Source of the DNA: Medicago truncatula
Taxonomy: Eukaryota; Streptophyta; Magnoliopsida; Fabales; Fabaceae
DNA: 64,000 nt
Assembly: GCF_003473485.1 (NCBI RefSeq)
Contig: NC_053048.1
Location: 44,822,755-44,886,754 of the forward strand
Direction of reading: 5' to 3'
Shown: one piece after another, positions 34,851 to 51,842 of the stretch
Layout of the letters: every line of letters starts with the position of its first letter
Numbering within the stretch: position 1 is the stretch's first letter
The notes under the pieces: model-generated
What the model was told of the DNA's origin: nothing
The model's database searches: none
What the model saw: only the letters and a program-made list of their open reading frames with translations
Program-made: the position numbers and the translations under genes

Positions 34851-35226
34851 CTTTTTATTTCTGTTTTTTATTCTATTTGCATTTTATTTTACGAATTTTG
34901 AAGAGTAAAATTGCAAAAGTTCTGGTAAAACATTATTCCGAATTTTTAAATCCGAAAACATCTGCAAAATTCTAACAATGCAATCCGGAAAACGAAATCC
35001 GAACTAGGGGTAAAATTGGGAAAAAAAATAGGGAGCACGAGGAAAGGCACAGGGTGGGAAAAGTAATAGTCCAAATCCTTTGCATGTTCATTGTTGTTTG
35101 ATTGTGCATTTTCATGGTAAATGCTAAAAAGAAATTTCTCACACTTCAAGCCTAAAAACACATTTCGATTCAAAATAATGATTTTGGTTCGATATTCCAT
35201 AACTAAAATAAAGTTAATGTGATTTT

Positions 35227-36362
35227 GGTTAATACATGCTTTGGTCCCTTAACTTATTTTCGAATTTCATTTTGGTCCTCTAACTATAAAGTGTTTCAAT
35301 TTGGTCCCTTATGTCTTTTGTCGTTATCTCTTTTGGTCATATCTGTTACATTTTAACTGTTTGATCTATTTTTCAAATAGAAACGTTGGATCATGTCGGT
35401 TTATTGTAGCCTACGGTGAATGATTAACACCTGATTTTTTTTTAAGCAAAAAATATATAAAAAAATTCATATTTATTATAAAATCATTTTCAAATATAAA
35501 AAAATTGAAAAATGTTATTTTTTTACAAAATTTATAAAAAAGGTCAGATTTTTTTTTGAAAAAAAAGGTTTTTTTAAATTTTTCCTATAAAATTCAGGAA
35601 AAATATATAAAAAATTCAGATTTTAAAATTAGAAAAAATCCAGAATTTTTATAAAATCTTTTCCAAGATTTAAAAATTTTAAAAAAAATATATTCCAGAT
35701 TTTTTACAAAAATTTGAAAAAAATTCAGATTTTTTTGTAGAAAAAATAAAAAAAAAACCTTTTTTTTTCGAAAAGAATATAGCTTTTTTATAACATTTTT
35801 AAATTCAGATTTCTGGATTTTTTAAATTAAAATATTTCCAGAATTTTGAAGAAAAAAATTAAAAAAACATTTTTTTGAAATTTCGAAAAAAAATTAATTT
35901 TTTTTCAAATTTTTATATCTTGAAAAAGATTTTATAAAAATTCTGGAATATATTTTTTTTTCTAATTTTAAAATCTGAATTTTTTATATATTCCAGATTT
36001 TTGTAGGAAAAAAAATTAAAAAAAACCTTTTTTTTTCGAAAAAAAAAATCTGACCTTTTTTAAAAATTTCGTAAAAAAATAAATATTTTCAATTTTTTTA
36101 ATTTTGAAAATGATTTTATAAAAAATCTGGAATATTTTTTGCTTCAACAAAATCAGGTGTTAATCATTCACCGTAGGCTACAATAAACCTACATGATCCA
36201 ACGGTTTCTATTTGAAAAATAGATCAAACAGTTAAAATGTAATGGATAGGACCAAAAGAGGAAACGACCAAAAAGATAAGGGACCAAATTGAGACACTTT
36301 ATAGTTAAGGGACCAAAATGAAATCTGAAAATAAGTTAAGAGACCAAAGCATGTATTAAGCC
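35227..36362. mobile_element. 1.1-kb foldback element with AT-rich core
   Basis: The left end GGTTAATACATGCTTTGGTC and the right end (complement GGCTTAATACATGCTTTGG) start inverted repeats of about 210 bp that contain TTGGTCCCTTA-type phrases and GGTGTTAATCATTCACCG-like stretches. The core (about 35430-36150) is itself a chain of short inverted repeats built from TTCAGATTTTTT and A/T runs. No convincing target duplication was found (TGTGATTTT against ATATAGAAT). The ends resemble the GGCTTAAT ends of the Mutator-type MITEs. Confidence 0.75.
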
Positions 36363-37264
36363 ATATAGAATCAAGAGTCTATACCAATATAGATTTGAAA
36401 TTACATTAAAAAAAAGACAGAAAAACACAATTAAATTCACAAAAGTACCAAAAAAGTACATTTCGGTTCAATTCGGCTCGATTCACAGTTAACAAAATGG
36501 TTAATCGAATCATAAGTTTGGTTCTTTCAAACCCAAAACAGTTCGGTTTGGTTTTCCCAAACCATTTCAATAATTCAATAAAGTTTGGTTCGATTTTCTT
36601 CAATAACCGAACCACGCCCACCCAACTAATCGATGATTCTGCTATTGAACGTCAATTGATTTCTACTGAACCAAAAATTGCATTGATAATGTTTATTACG
36701 GCAGCCAAAATAACTATTTTACATCGAAGAGTACAACCTCTATTGCATTAAATATTAGTTTATTATCCGATTCAATTATATCAATAGTTCATTTATAAGG
36801 TTTGGTATATTTTTTGTTGACTTTTTAATTTTATTTTTCCATATCACGGGCTGCGTGCCACATTGGTTTGCTTTGATTGAGAGCTACAAATAAGGACAGT
36901 CTGATTTAGATCAATGGCTGAGATCATTCAATTGATGTATAATCTAGACTGTCCGATCTGATATCAAAGGCTTTTGATGTATAACAGCATGAAACTATGC
37001 GCTTTCTGCATCACCAAATCCTTCAAATATCGACTAATGTAGGAGAAAAGAAAAAAAAACAATATTATCACTTTGAAACTGCAATGGAGGGTATACAAAT
37101 ATGCAGATTTCAAAAAATGATTTTTCCGATTAATAACACAATTCATATTAATTCATTGACATCTACTTGAAAATTGCCAACTCATCATCTATTTCTTTTC
37201 CCTCAAAATTTTTAAGGTAAGATTAAATATTCAATGTCATAGTCTGTGTATTCAATTACATTGT
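36363..37264. other. Spacer
   Basis: No gene. GGTTCGGTTTGG-like repeated phrases at 36460-36620 are common plant repeat debris. At 36894-36957 GGACAGTCTGATTTAGAT pairs with ATAATCTAGACTGTCC, an inverted repeat with a roughly 30-nt loop. Confidence 0.35.
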
Positions 37265-37704
37265 TCAAACCACCGCTACAACGAGGTTCTCAACTGTAAG
37301 ATGAGATGCATCCCCTTCCACAAACTTCGTTGCGTTCTTGAACCTCGGTAACCTAAGCTGCTCAAGAGAAAATAAGGTGGCAACAATTCAGCAAAGGGGG
37401 CCTGTCATTGGAGTACTCGGTGGCATCTCCATTTTTAGACACCAATGGTTACAAAATACAAAAGACATGCCTCTTAAAGAAAGTTTTCGTCACTGAAAGC
37501 CACAAATTCTAGCTCTGCAAACAGTGGTCGGACATAATCTGAAGCTTGCACCTATATCTGTTCCAACATATAAATGCCCTTCAATTAAAATAATATATTT
37601 CAACCCTAAATTTATGAAGAAAGAATAGAGCAAATTTTGCAATTATTACAGCCAGAACTGAATATTTTTGTCCAGCAGGATTTCTTTTTGGGGGTACAGG
37701 GATG
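37265..37704 (-). other. Three exon-like segments of an unknown gene
   Basis: On the minus strand three stretches have splice-compatible edges and protein-like composition: 37704-37650 (IPVPPKRNPAGQKYSVLA), 37551-37474 (VQASDYVRPLFAELEFVAFS..., stop) and 37360-37265 (QLRLPRFKNATKFVEG..., stop). The first two join in phase. They lie 1 kb downstream of the helicase stop and might be alternative 3' exons of it, the tail of another gene, or captured fragments. I do not recognise them and cannot find further exons. Confidence 0.3.
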
Positions 37705-38667
37705 CTAGCTAGCTCATGCAACTATATTATATTTCATAACAAGAATTGATTTGACACAAAGCAATTTGATTTGCATGAGATTACTGTTTTATTGAACTGA
37801 AACTGTTTCTAGGCAGAAAGCAGAACCATTGTATTATTGCAAGGTGTGAGATAAACATCTCTAGATAGTTTTCTGGTGTTCTAGCTGTGTAACAGCTATA
37901 ATCAGGCATGTGAAAAATAGAGTACCACATCAGCTTAACCGCCTCAGAATTAGTTAGATCTGAGTTCAGGTTAAGCCAATGCTGGGTGCAGGATAACAAT
38001 CATATAAATTCCCAGAATCTGTTATTAACAGATCAGAAAATTGTAATACACAATTAAAATCTATGAAAATATGAGTGATTCTCTTAATTTCCTTCTCCTT
38101 TAATACAAGGTAGATCAATTGTATTACTAGATATTGCATGAAAAACGAAGAGTGAGTATCTATAGCACCTATAATGGCATTATTTTCAAGGGTGTATTTG
38201 CCATTAAATATGTTGGGGGATAGAATGTGGCTTCTTGGGGTGCTTGGTTCATGATTGCTTTAAGAGAACAAAGAGGTAAGTCAGCTTTGCTGAATTTTAT
38301 GCTAACTTTGATTGAATCTCCCCCCACCCTCTATCTCTATCTCACACACACACACAAATATGAGGATTGTTTACCCTCCTCCTAAATGTAAATTATTTCT
38401 GTTCTTTCTAAACATATATGCTTCCTTAATTAAAGAAAATTACAACTTTGCCCCTTCCACCATAAAAAAAAATATTAAAGATGAATTTTCACTTACATTC
38501 AGATCAATAATGAAGACGGTGATAGAGGATCACATGAAGTCACGGTCGCAAAATAAAATTTGCGCATAATACATATACAAAAACCACCCAACAGGGTCAA
38601 GACCAAAAATAAAAATATATCAAAATAACAATAATCTTAATTACCTGTGTAAAGCCCCATCAAGAAC

Positions 38668-45119
<6,452 letters not shown>

Positions 45120-45350
45120 GAGTTGTTTGCCAGAGTTAACAAAGGAAGAAGCAAGTGAGGGAGTATCAAATTAGTTTCTTCAACAGAAGCGTCGTGCGAG
45201 CCGGCAACGACGGAGGAGGTGGGGAGTGTTCCGGGCAGCGGTGGTGCTGAGAAGTATGAAAGACAGAGAGATGTATGCTCGCCGCTCGGAGCTGTGCTGT
45301 GGACTCACCAGGTGAAGGAATAGGTTACAAATTAGTTAATTCAAATTTAT

Positions 45351-45570
45351 TGTTATAAAACTATTAAAATAAGATTAAAGAGAAGAAGAGAGAATAGAGT
45401 GAGAAGAAAGAGGATTATATTATTCTCTATATTCAATTAGGTTACATATGAGCTCTATAGATAGAGTAATACAATGACTTGGGGATCCAGTATAATAAAG
45501 CCCAATAAACTAAGAGTATGACCTAATAACCCAATTGTTATATGGACATCCACTTCTAATATTCATAACA
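45351..45570 (-). mobile_element. Solo LTR, 220 bp, perfect 5-bp duplication
   Basis: The insertion runs from TGTTATAAAACTATT to AATATTCATAACA, so both LTR edges are TG...CA. TTTAT flanks both sides exactly (45346-45350 and 45571-45575). On the minus strand it starts TGTTATGAATATTAGAAGTGG, a phrase typical of copia LTRs. No internal element sequence remains. It lies about 230 bp upstream of the helicase ATG. Confidence 0.85.
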
Positions 45571-45575
45571 TTTAT

Positions 45576-45959
45576 GTATTTAACTTGATATTTTTAGTTG
45601 TTTTAATCAAGGACAAAACAACCATCATTTTTTTTTTCAATGTGTAATTTTCTGTCATATTAAAAGTACAACATAGCATGGTACATCATGAAACATATTG
45701 GGCTAGCTTATTTTGCGATAAAATTATTGTGATATCAGGATAGATCCTTATATCTAGTAGTGATATTTCTGAACTCATTATGTTGAGTTAAGTTGGACTT
45801 AAAGTATCAACAACTAACTTACAATCTCATACTCAAAGATAACGAATGTCATGCCACGATTAATCGCAATGTTTATGGCCTTGAGTAAACATAATGCTTA
45901 AGCTTATGGAGGGGTATAATTGAAATAACAATACTTCGAGAAACTAAGCAATAACGCCC
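45576..45959. other. Spacer
   Basis: AT-rich sequence between the solo LTR and the LINE fragment. No feature recognised. Confidence 0.3.
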
Positions 45960-46592
45960 CTCAAAAGTCTCTAAAACAAATGTCAAGGTCCGTAATAATG
46001 TTGTTATTAAAGAGTGCACAATTCACATTACATTTCACCATGAGAGGAGAAGGTTCTACCCATAAAGCATCTTGGCACGTATCCTGGTTCGGTTGCCTTG
46101 CTTTTTGCATATAGCTCCATTCTTTGAGAGTTTTTTTTGCCACAACACAGTAGATAAAGGTGGCGTGTTTGTGCCTTCCCATAACTTTGGATTTCGCCTT
46201 TTCCACAATTTCCAAAGTATCATGGACGCCATCTCCTTTTGATGAATTGATATTTTGTTAATAAAATCAAAGAAAATGCTAATAAAGTCATTAGTAGTAC
46301 ACAATAAATCATAAACAATGTTATTTAGATGAGTTAATTCCTAACACTTCAAAGCTTTTAAGCAGAAAAAAAAAAGAATGGATGTGTGATTTAGCCAGTT
46401 GTTCAAAGTGCACACACGTGTCATCAATTGAGAGACCCTTCTATACCAAACGAAAATGTGTGGGAAGACACCTATAAGCGAGATGCCATAACATAAACCT
46501 AATTCTATGAGGGATTTGTTGTTTCCATACAACATTTCAATTACAAGGAGTTGTGACATAAGATGAGAAAACTTTAGGTTGCAAAGACACAC
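45960..46592 (-). pseudogene. LINE (L1-type) zf-RVT and RNase H start, broken
   Basis: On the minus strand VWKQQIPHRIRFMLWHLAYR and CLPTHFRL mark the zf-RVT region (near 46530-46440). ASMILWKLWKRRNPKLWEG (near 46230) is the linker, and VEPSPLMVKCNVNCALFNNN (near 46040) is the RNase H start, where the usual phrase is KCNVDAA. At least two frameshifts and one stop separate these blocks. Confidence 0.75.
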
Positions 46593-47058
46593 ATAATCTA
46601 TAAGCTGATTTGATCGTGTAATCCCTCTTTTTTTTTTTTTTTTAGGGAAAACCTAAATATTTTGAGAAATAATTTTGACATCTATAATAGTTTTTACCCA
46701 ACTTAAATGCTTATTCTTTGTAATCCTTTTAGAGTTACACATATATGATTTCCAGTTTAAAAAAAAATATGCAACTGAAAATTAACATTTAAAGTAATTA
46801 TTTTTTGGACTAACATCTCTCTTTTTACTAATAGATAATATTCCCATCAAATAAAAAAATAAAACGCACAATAACTATGTTTCTTTAATTTCCATACAAA
46901 TATCTACTATATTTCTTTATATTTTTTAGTTGATTTATAAGTTGTAATTTGTTTTTTGAAAGAATAAATAAGTTGTCAAAAAAGAGGAATATATAATGTT
47001 TAAATAATTTGGTAAACAAAAGAAAAGATAATAATTGCAGTGACCAGTTAACATTAAC
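46593..47058. other. Promoter side of the plastid-protein gene
   Basis: AT-rich, with a T-run at 46627-46644. It presumably includes the promoter of the gene starting at 47059, but no clear TATA box could be chosen among the many A/T runs. Confidence 0.3.
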
Positions 47059-49411
47059 ATGACGACGGTCTCTCTATTGGCGCCACCAATTTCCCTCCTC
47101 CACCGTCGACCTTCTTCTTCTCCTCCAACTCTAACAACTCACTCTCACACCCACAATTTCTCTAACCCCATTTTCTCAAATTCCTCAACCAACAAAAAAA
47201 CTATAGTCTTTGGTATCAATCCCAGTGACTCAAGACCAGACAATCCTCTTTTCTTGGATGAAAACAATGCAGTGGTCGATGACATGGACGGTTACCTCAA
47301 CAACCTTTCCCTCGAATACGAATCTGTTTGGGACACCAAACCATCTTGGTATGGTTCATCTTCATTACTTAATCATTTTCAATTTTTAGAACTAAATTTG
47401 ATGTATTTGTCATGTTTTGTTTTAGGTGTCAGCCATGGACAATTACGCTAACTGGGGTTTCAATAATTTCCATTAGCTGGTTAATTTTCAACTCTATCTT
47501 TGTAACTTCAGCTATATCCTTACTCATATTCGCATGGTGGTATATCTTTCTATATTCTTATCCTAAGGTTCGTTTGCTACTCTCTATTTTAATTCATTTT
47601 ACTAACTAGATTTTTATTTTTAGAGTAATAATTACGGCATTATCATTATCAGGGCTTTATGCGCTTCATTTGGCTGCATAAGCTTGATTATTTTTAATAA
47701 CTGTTTTTTTTTTTAGACCCAAGAGCTCTTGGATAAGATGGTTAGAGATCTTTTCTGGCTTAACCTGATGTCCTTGGTTCAAATCCAGCCCTGGGACTGC
47801 AGTGGTGTCAAAACTCTTGAGGAAGAGCAGCTTTGCCACCCATTGCGGTCATACCTGCCTCGAAGGATTAGTTTTTTCAGTTGTACGCAGAGATATCCGG
47901 TTCACACCCAAAACAACTGCATTTTTAGGAAGTTATAAGCTGTTTCCCATTGAGTGTGATCCATATTGCTGATAGTGAGTAGACGCTCGAGTGTAGTAGG
48001 TGTTATCTGGACAGTAGAACTAGGGTCTTTGTTAGGAATTGGGGTATAGAATAGAGGATAATTAGTGTAATTAAGAGTTACTTAATAGAAGTTAGTTAAT
48101 TACAAAGTTGATAAGTTTGTTAGGTGGTTGTTAAAAGTTGTTATTTTGGTTATTCTTAGAAAGTCTTTAAGTAGTCCTCAATTGGCAGATGGAAAAGATA
48201 GCTTTGAATAATTAAATTTTGTGACTAGATAATTATCTAGCATGACAGGAGAGTGCTCTTTTGAGGTAGCCTTGTGTGCAAGGTTATCATCTTTATTGTA
48301 TACTTTTTTGTATCTTCTCTTTCAATCTCTCTACACCAATAATAAATCTTCATTTGTTTGCAATCTTTAGTCTAGTTAGACTCCTTCTTTTGATCATTCA
48401 GTTTTGTCCAATTTTTTGGAAATTCTTTTGTACACAAAGAAAGGATCCTATCAGTCTTGCATGTGGCTCATAGAGTGCAAGTCTCTATTTGTTGGAATTC
48501 GCCACCTTTGAGTTCGGTGAAGATGAACACAGATGGTGCGAGTAGAGGAGAGGTGGGTTGGTTTCTGGTCATGGGGGGATTGATTTGTGGTCTAAATGGT
48601 AATTGGATATGTGGTTCATTTCTCTAACTATCTTAGTTATTGTAATGCATTTGTGGCCATCTTTAAAGGTTTGCGAGTAGTGCAAAATAGAAGTTTTATG
48701 GTCATAGTGATTTGTGTAGATTCAGAAGTGGTTGTGAGAAGTTTGAGTCGTGGTGACGTTGTGAGGTTGGAGATTGATCCATAAGATTCAGAATCTACTT
48801 GCGATGGTTTGGGAGATCAACATATGTGATTCTTATTGCGAGGCTTCTCATTGAGTTGATGCATTTGCTAACATGGGGTGTGATGGTGGTCTTTCTTGGA
48901 CTCTGCACAAGAATTGTGATGCACAGATTAGTTAGTTAGTTAATTCTTGGTGATACTATTCTAGTTTCCACTCTTTGTTTAATTCCCTTGTAGTTTTCCT
49001 TTGTTTAGGTTTCAGCCCTTTTGTTACCAAAAAAAAGCATAGCTTGTACCATGAATCTTGAACCTTGAACATTAGTAACATGATAAAAAACTACCACAGC
49101 CACCCTGCTATCAGAACCGTAGACACAATTGGTCAAATTTCGTGATTAATTGTTATGTTCTTGTGCGTTCATATATTTATCTATTTAATTTAGAGTCGAG
49201 TCTAACACTAGTAATACGAGTGTAGGTTATGCTGCATTTACTTTCCGTTGAAACATAGCAAAACAATAAGCTGAGATATTGATCTTCATCAAGTAAAATT
49301 ATACTCCAATATTTTTTTAACTGTCAGGCATATTCAGCGATGATTGCTGAGCGCAGAGAAAAGGTTACAGACGGCGTTGAAGACACTTTTGGTCGTAGGA
49401 AGAAGCAGTAA
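47059..49411 (+). CDS. Small plastid-targeted membrane protein, DUF6737-like
   Basis: Three exons, 47059-47348, 47426-47567 and 49328-49411, give 171 residues. The first roughly 50 residues are rich in S/T/P and basic residues with almost no acid, as in chloroplast transit peptides. The mature part has VWDTKPSWCQPWTITLTG and then two hydrophobic segments (SIISISWLIFNSIFVTSAIS and LLIFAWWYIFLYSYP), followed by a charged end (MIAERREKVTDGVEDTFGR). The KPxWCQPW and AWWYxFLYxYP phrases are shared with short cyanobacterial proteins I recall as DUF6737, which suggests a thylakoid or envelope protein of cyanobacterial descent. The biochemical role is unknown. The 1.76-kb second intron contains a solo LTR and a LINE fragment. 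Confidence 0.8.
48030..48362 (+). mobile_element. Solo LTR in intron 2 of the plastid-protein gene
   Basis: TGTTAGGAATTGGGG... to ...CATTTGTTTGCA gives TG...CA edges over 333 bp. AATAATAAATC near the end could be its polyadenylation signal. The flanks GTCTT (48025-48029) and ATCTT (48363-48367) match at four of five positions. No internal retrotransposon sequence. Confidence 0.6.
48485..49037 (+). pseudogene. LINE RNase H (RVT_3) fragment
   Basis: WNSPPLSSVKMNTDGASRG starts the RNase H-like domain with its first catalytic Asp. CVDSEVVVRSLSRG holds the next conserved acidic strand. The end reads like HREANA..AN.GCDGG and stops before a 3' tail and A-run at about 49030. Several frameshifts and stops. 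Same sense as the host gene. Confidence 0.7.
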
Positions 49412-50583
49412 TTTCAATTTTACCCACTCTTCACTTGTGCTCATCTTTCTTTCTGTATGTCACAAATTGTCTCTACTTGTATTTTATAATTTAGTCAACA
49501 GAACAGTAGCTGTTAAGGCCTCTATTCACATTATTTCTGTAAATTAGCTTGGAGATCATATGGTGAAATGCTAGTCTTGACAAATAACACTTCTCTCACA
49601 CTTTATGTAAAAATGTTGGACTAGAATTTCAAGCAATCAAAAAACACTGCGGTCAACAAATCCATCTGAGAAAGTCAAAATATAAGTTGTTCAATTTTAT
49701 CTAACAACTGAGATGTGTTGGCAACAACCAACGAGAATTTAGATTTTAATTATTTGACCTTGTCCTATCATACGTGTGTGAGCATGTACATGAACCTGTG
49801 ATTTGGTTAGAACTTTGAGAATTTTTCCTTGAATTTAGATTTGTGAAAATGAATATTTTTCTGCTATGAGTATGTAGCACTTGTCCAAGTTATCTGACAC
49901 ACAAGCTTTGGCCCCTAGCATATACTCACCGAATAAAAGTTACTATTAAAAGCAAAAATAGTGGGAAGTTAAATTTCAAAGTATAGTAACGTGCAAAAAG
50001 GGTTAGAAACAGTCAAAACAATTTATTGCAGAGTCCACCATCATGATTGTTCAGTCTCACGCCTTCAATAGAGTGCAGGGCAAAATCATTCCTTAGCATT
50101 TTCATTCTTCCATTGTATTGAGGGAAAATTGATGAAAACTTTTGACAACTCAGCACCCTCCAAAGAAATACAGGATTTTTTTTAGCAATTATGATAAGAA
50201 TTTCATGTTATCTCATTCATGGTAAATCAATCTTATAGTTGGTGTTTACGTCAAAGAAAAAGTAACATGAAATTTGTTGAGTATGTATGACCCATAGTTA
50301 AGAGGACATGGTCAACCGAGCAAAGCGAGAGAAACCTACCCTTGGATCAGACCCAAACGGTTGTTGACACAGACACATTGATTGAACTTCGTTATTCAAT
50401 CAACTTTGTTCTCAAGACTTGAAACAGATTTAGTTCGGTCAATCTTGAGAACAAAGTTGATTGAAACTTGAAAATGTTCTTTTTGATTGTGAAAGTGAAA
50501 CTATCAACAAGAATTCAGTCTTGTTCAAAGTCAAATATCATATTACGAATTTTGGTGTGATAAATGAAAATAGAAAACAAACA
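49412..50583. other. Intergenic, with one perfect hairpin
   Basis: The 3' UTR of the plastid-protein gene probably covers the first 200 bases. Apart from the hairpin at 50395-50465, no feature is visible. Confidence 0.4.
50395..50465. repeat. Perfect 23-bp inverted repeat, 25-nt loop
   Basis: The arms 50395-50417 (TTCAATCAACTTTGTTCTC...) and 50443-50465 are exact complements. The size resembles a small-RNA hairpin or a minimal foldback insertion. No target duplication was recognised. Confidence 0.7.
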
Positions 50584-50670
50584 TTAAAAGCTTGTGCTTA
50601 AAGAAGGATTGATATCAGATGCAGCAATTGCAATGGCAGATGATCCAAATGCATGTCTAATAACCAATTT
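50584..50670 (-). other. Exon-like segment, unassigned
   Basis: After CTGCAG on the minus strand, 28 codons read KLVIRHAFGSSAIAIAASD... and end at a TAA. It could be a terminal exon, but no partner exon is found and the DUF868 gene next to it is complete without it. Confidence 0.2.
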
Positions 50671-50918
50671 CTGCAGAAGCAAATTTTAGATTTTATAAAT
50701 TCAAAGCAGAATCACTAATGTGCTAAGAGAAAAGGCTTTGCAATTGAATCCAAGAGAAGAAAAAATAGAGAATTATAAAAGAACTAAAAATGAAAAGTAT
50801 TTGGCAGTTTCATATAATTGATCACATAAATGTTGAAAACTGAGTCTAGCAATCAAAATATAATTTCATTACTCAATAGTCAATAATAATAATAATAAGA
50901 TTCAACTCTTGTATTTAA

Positions 50919-51842
50919 CTACTCATTTTTCCAAGCATACAAAATGAGAGAAAATCCAAGACCTTGCAACTGAGAATCTCTAAATTGATGAGAATAAGCC
51001 CATGTCAAAAGAGAAGGATCTGAAACAGATTGACCTGACCACAACTTCTCAGCTGAAATACAAGTTTGGAACATAAAAACAGCATTTCCCATAGCATTTC
51101 CAAAGAGCCAATTATGAACATCCCAAAACACTTCTACTGGAAAACCATCCACCAAAACAGTTTGATTACCGCGAAACTTCCACTTCAACTGCTTCACCTG
51201 CATCACTATCTTGCTATCAATTCTAATCACAAGACAAGGTTCATTAGTCCCAACAAGTGTATCACACTCAATTCTCACATCATGAACCTTACCCTTGTCA
51301 CAAAATTGAGCTTTAGCAGAGTAAAATTTCTTGCCAAAAATGTGTTCTCTCTTTGCAATAAAAATTGCATCAGAATTATTATTACCACTAACATTGTTGT
51401 CACTATCAATCTTCTTGCATGCTTCCTTTTTCAGATCTCCTAAAAGTAAAACCATCTTTTTGTTGAACATAACAACTAAATAGTACCCTTCCAATGGTTC
51501 TGGCCCAGAACCAAATTTAGCATAACTCAAATCCCAAAGTATAACAACTTTACTAGATTCAACTTCCAAATTCTTACACCCTTTTCTCTTTGAAAACAAC
51601 CATGGCTTTATATCAACCTTGCATAAGCAACTATTACCCAATTCATCAATTCCCACACTCAAGCCTTGGCCCATCAAATTCTTTGTCCATGAAACTGTAA
51701 TCAAACATGAACGACCTCTTAATTTACATTGATAGATACAAGTAACCACATTTTGTGGCCCTCTTATACTACTTGAAGAGGATGAAGATGAATCTGCAAC
51801 CTGAACACCATTTTCTCCAAAACAAGATGGAAACTCCTTCAT
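50919..51842 (-). CDS. DUF868 family protein
   Basis: A single exon of 307 codons from the ATG at 51842 to the stop at 50919, the usual architecture and length of this plant-specific family (PF05910). After a Ser-rich N-terminus (SSSSSSSS at about 18-25) the conserved blocks are QNVVTCIYQCKLRGRSCLIT, VDIKPWLFSKRKGCK, VVILWDLSYAKFGSGPEP, GYYLVVMFNKKMVLLLGD, LKWKFRGNQTVLVDG, PVEVFWDVHNWLFG, and a C-terminus ending in SLILYAWKNE. No signal peptide or membrane segment is evident. The molecular function of the family is unknown. No damage is seen. Confidence 0.92.
   Translation of the reverse strand: MKEFPSCFGENGVQVADSSSSSSSSIRGPQNVVTCIYQCKLRGRSCLITVSWTKNLMGQGLSVGIDELGNSCLCKVDIKPWLFSKRKGCKNLEVESSKVVILWDLSYAKFGSGPEPLEGYYLVVMFNKKMVLLLGDLKKEACKKIDSDNNVSGNNNSDAIFIAKREHIFGKKFYSAKAQFCDKGKVHDVRIECDTLVGTNEPCLVIRIDSKIVMQVKQLKWKFRGNQTVLVDGFPVEVFWDVHNWLFGNAMGNAVFMFQTCISAEKLWSGQSVSDPSLLTWAYSHQFRDSQLQGLGFSLILYAWKNE

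Larger units (their letters stand above)
32165..35003. repeat. Dispersed palindrome, TCCGGATT-n4-AATCCGGA type
   Basis: At least eight copies of a roughly 20-bp palindrome are spread through the Mutator-like element: 32165-32184, 32200-32220, 32598-32617, 33332-33352, 34178-34199, 34210-34230, 34935-34955 and 34983-35003. Two more lie in the truncated copy (about 5030-5056 and 5077-5098). The consensus is roughly T(T/C)CCGGATTNTNTAATCCGGA. I see none in the flanking host DNA. Confidence 0.75.
32095..35071. mobile_element. Mutator-like element, about 3 kb, with its own small gene
   Basis: The left end begins GACTATTACTTTTCCC and the right end finishes GGGAAAAGTAATAGTC, with related sequence continuing for about 40 bp inward. 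The 9-bp flanks TAAATGCTT (32086-32094) and CAAATCCTT (35072-35080) agree at seven positions, as expected of an old Mutator-type insertion. Inside are a 145-codon gene (minus strand), at least four TATA-type promoters, repeated TCCGGA palindromes, two long hairpins and a 128-bp tandem repeat. No MURA-type transposase is present, so it must depend on another element. A right-end copy lies at 4745-5162. Confidence 0.75.

Noticed and set aside
36497-36751. 84-codon plus-strand frame rich in N, F and I
   Set aside because: It is built from GGTTCGGTTTGG-type repeat phrases and is a by-product of repeat sequence.
38160-38310. Plus-strand exon-like stretch ending in AGAG|GTAAGTC
   Set aside because: It contains an in-frame stop and has no acceptor or partner exon. 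It is probably chance within AT-rich spacer.
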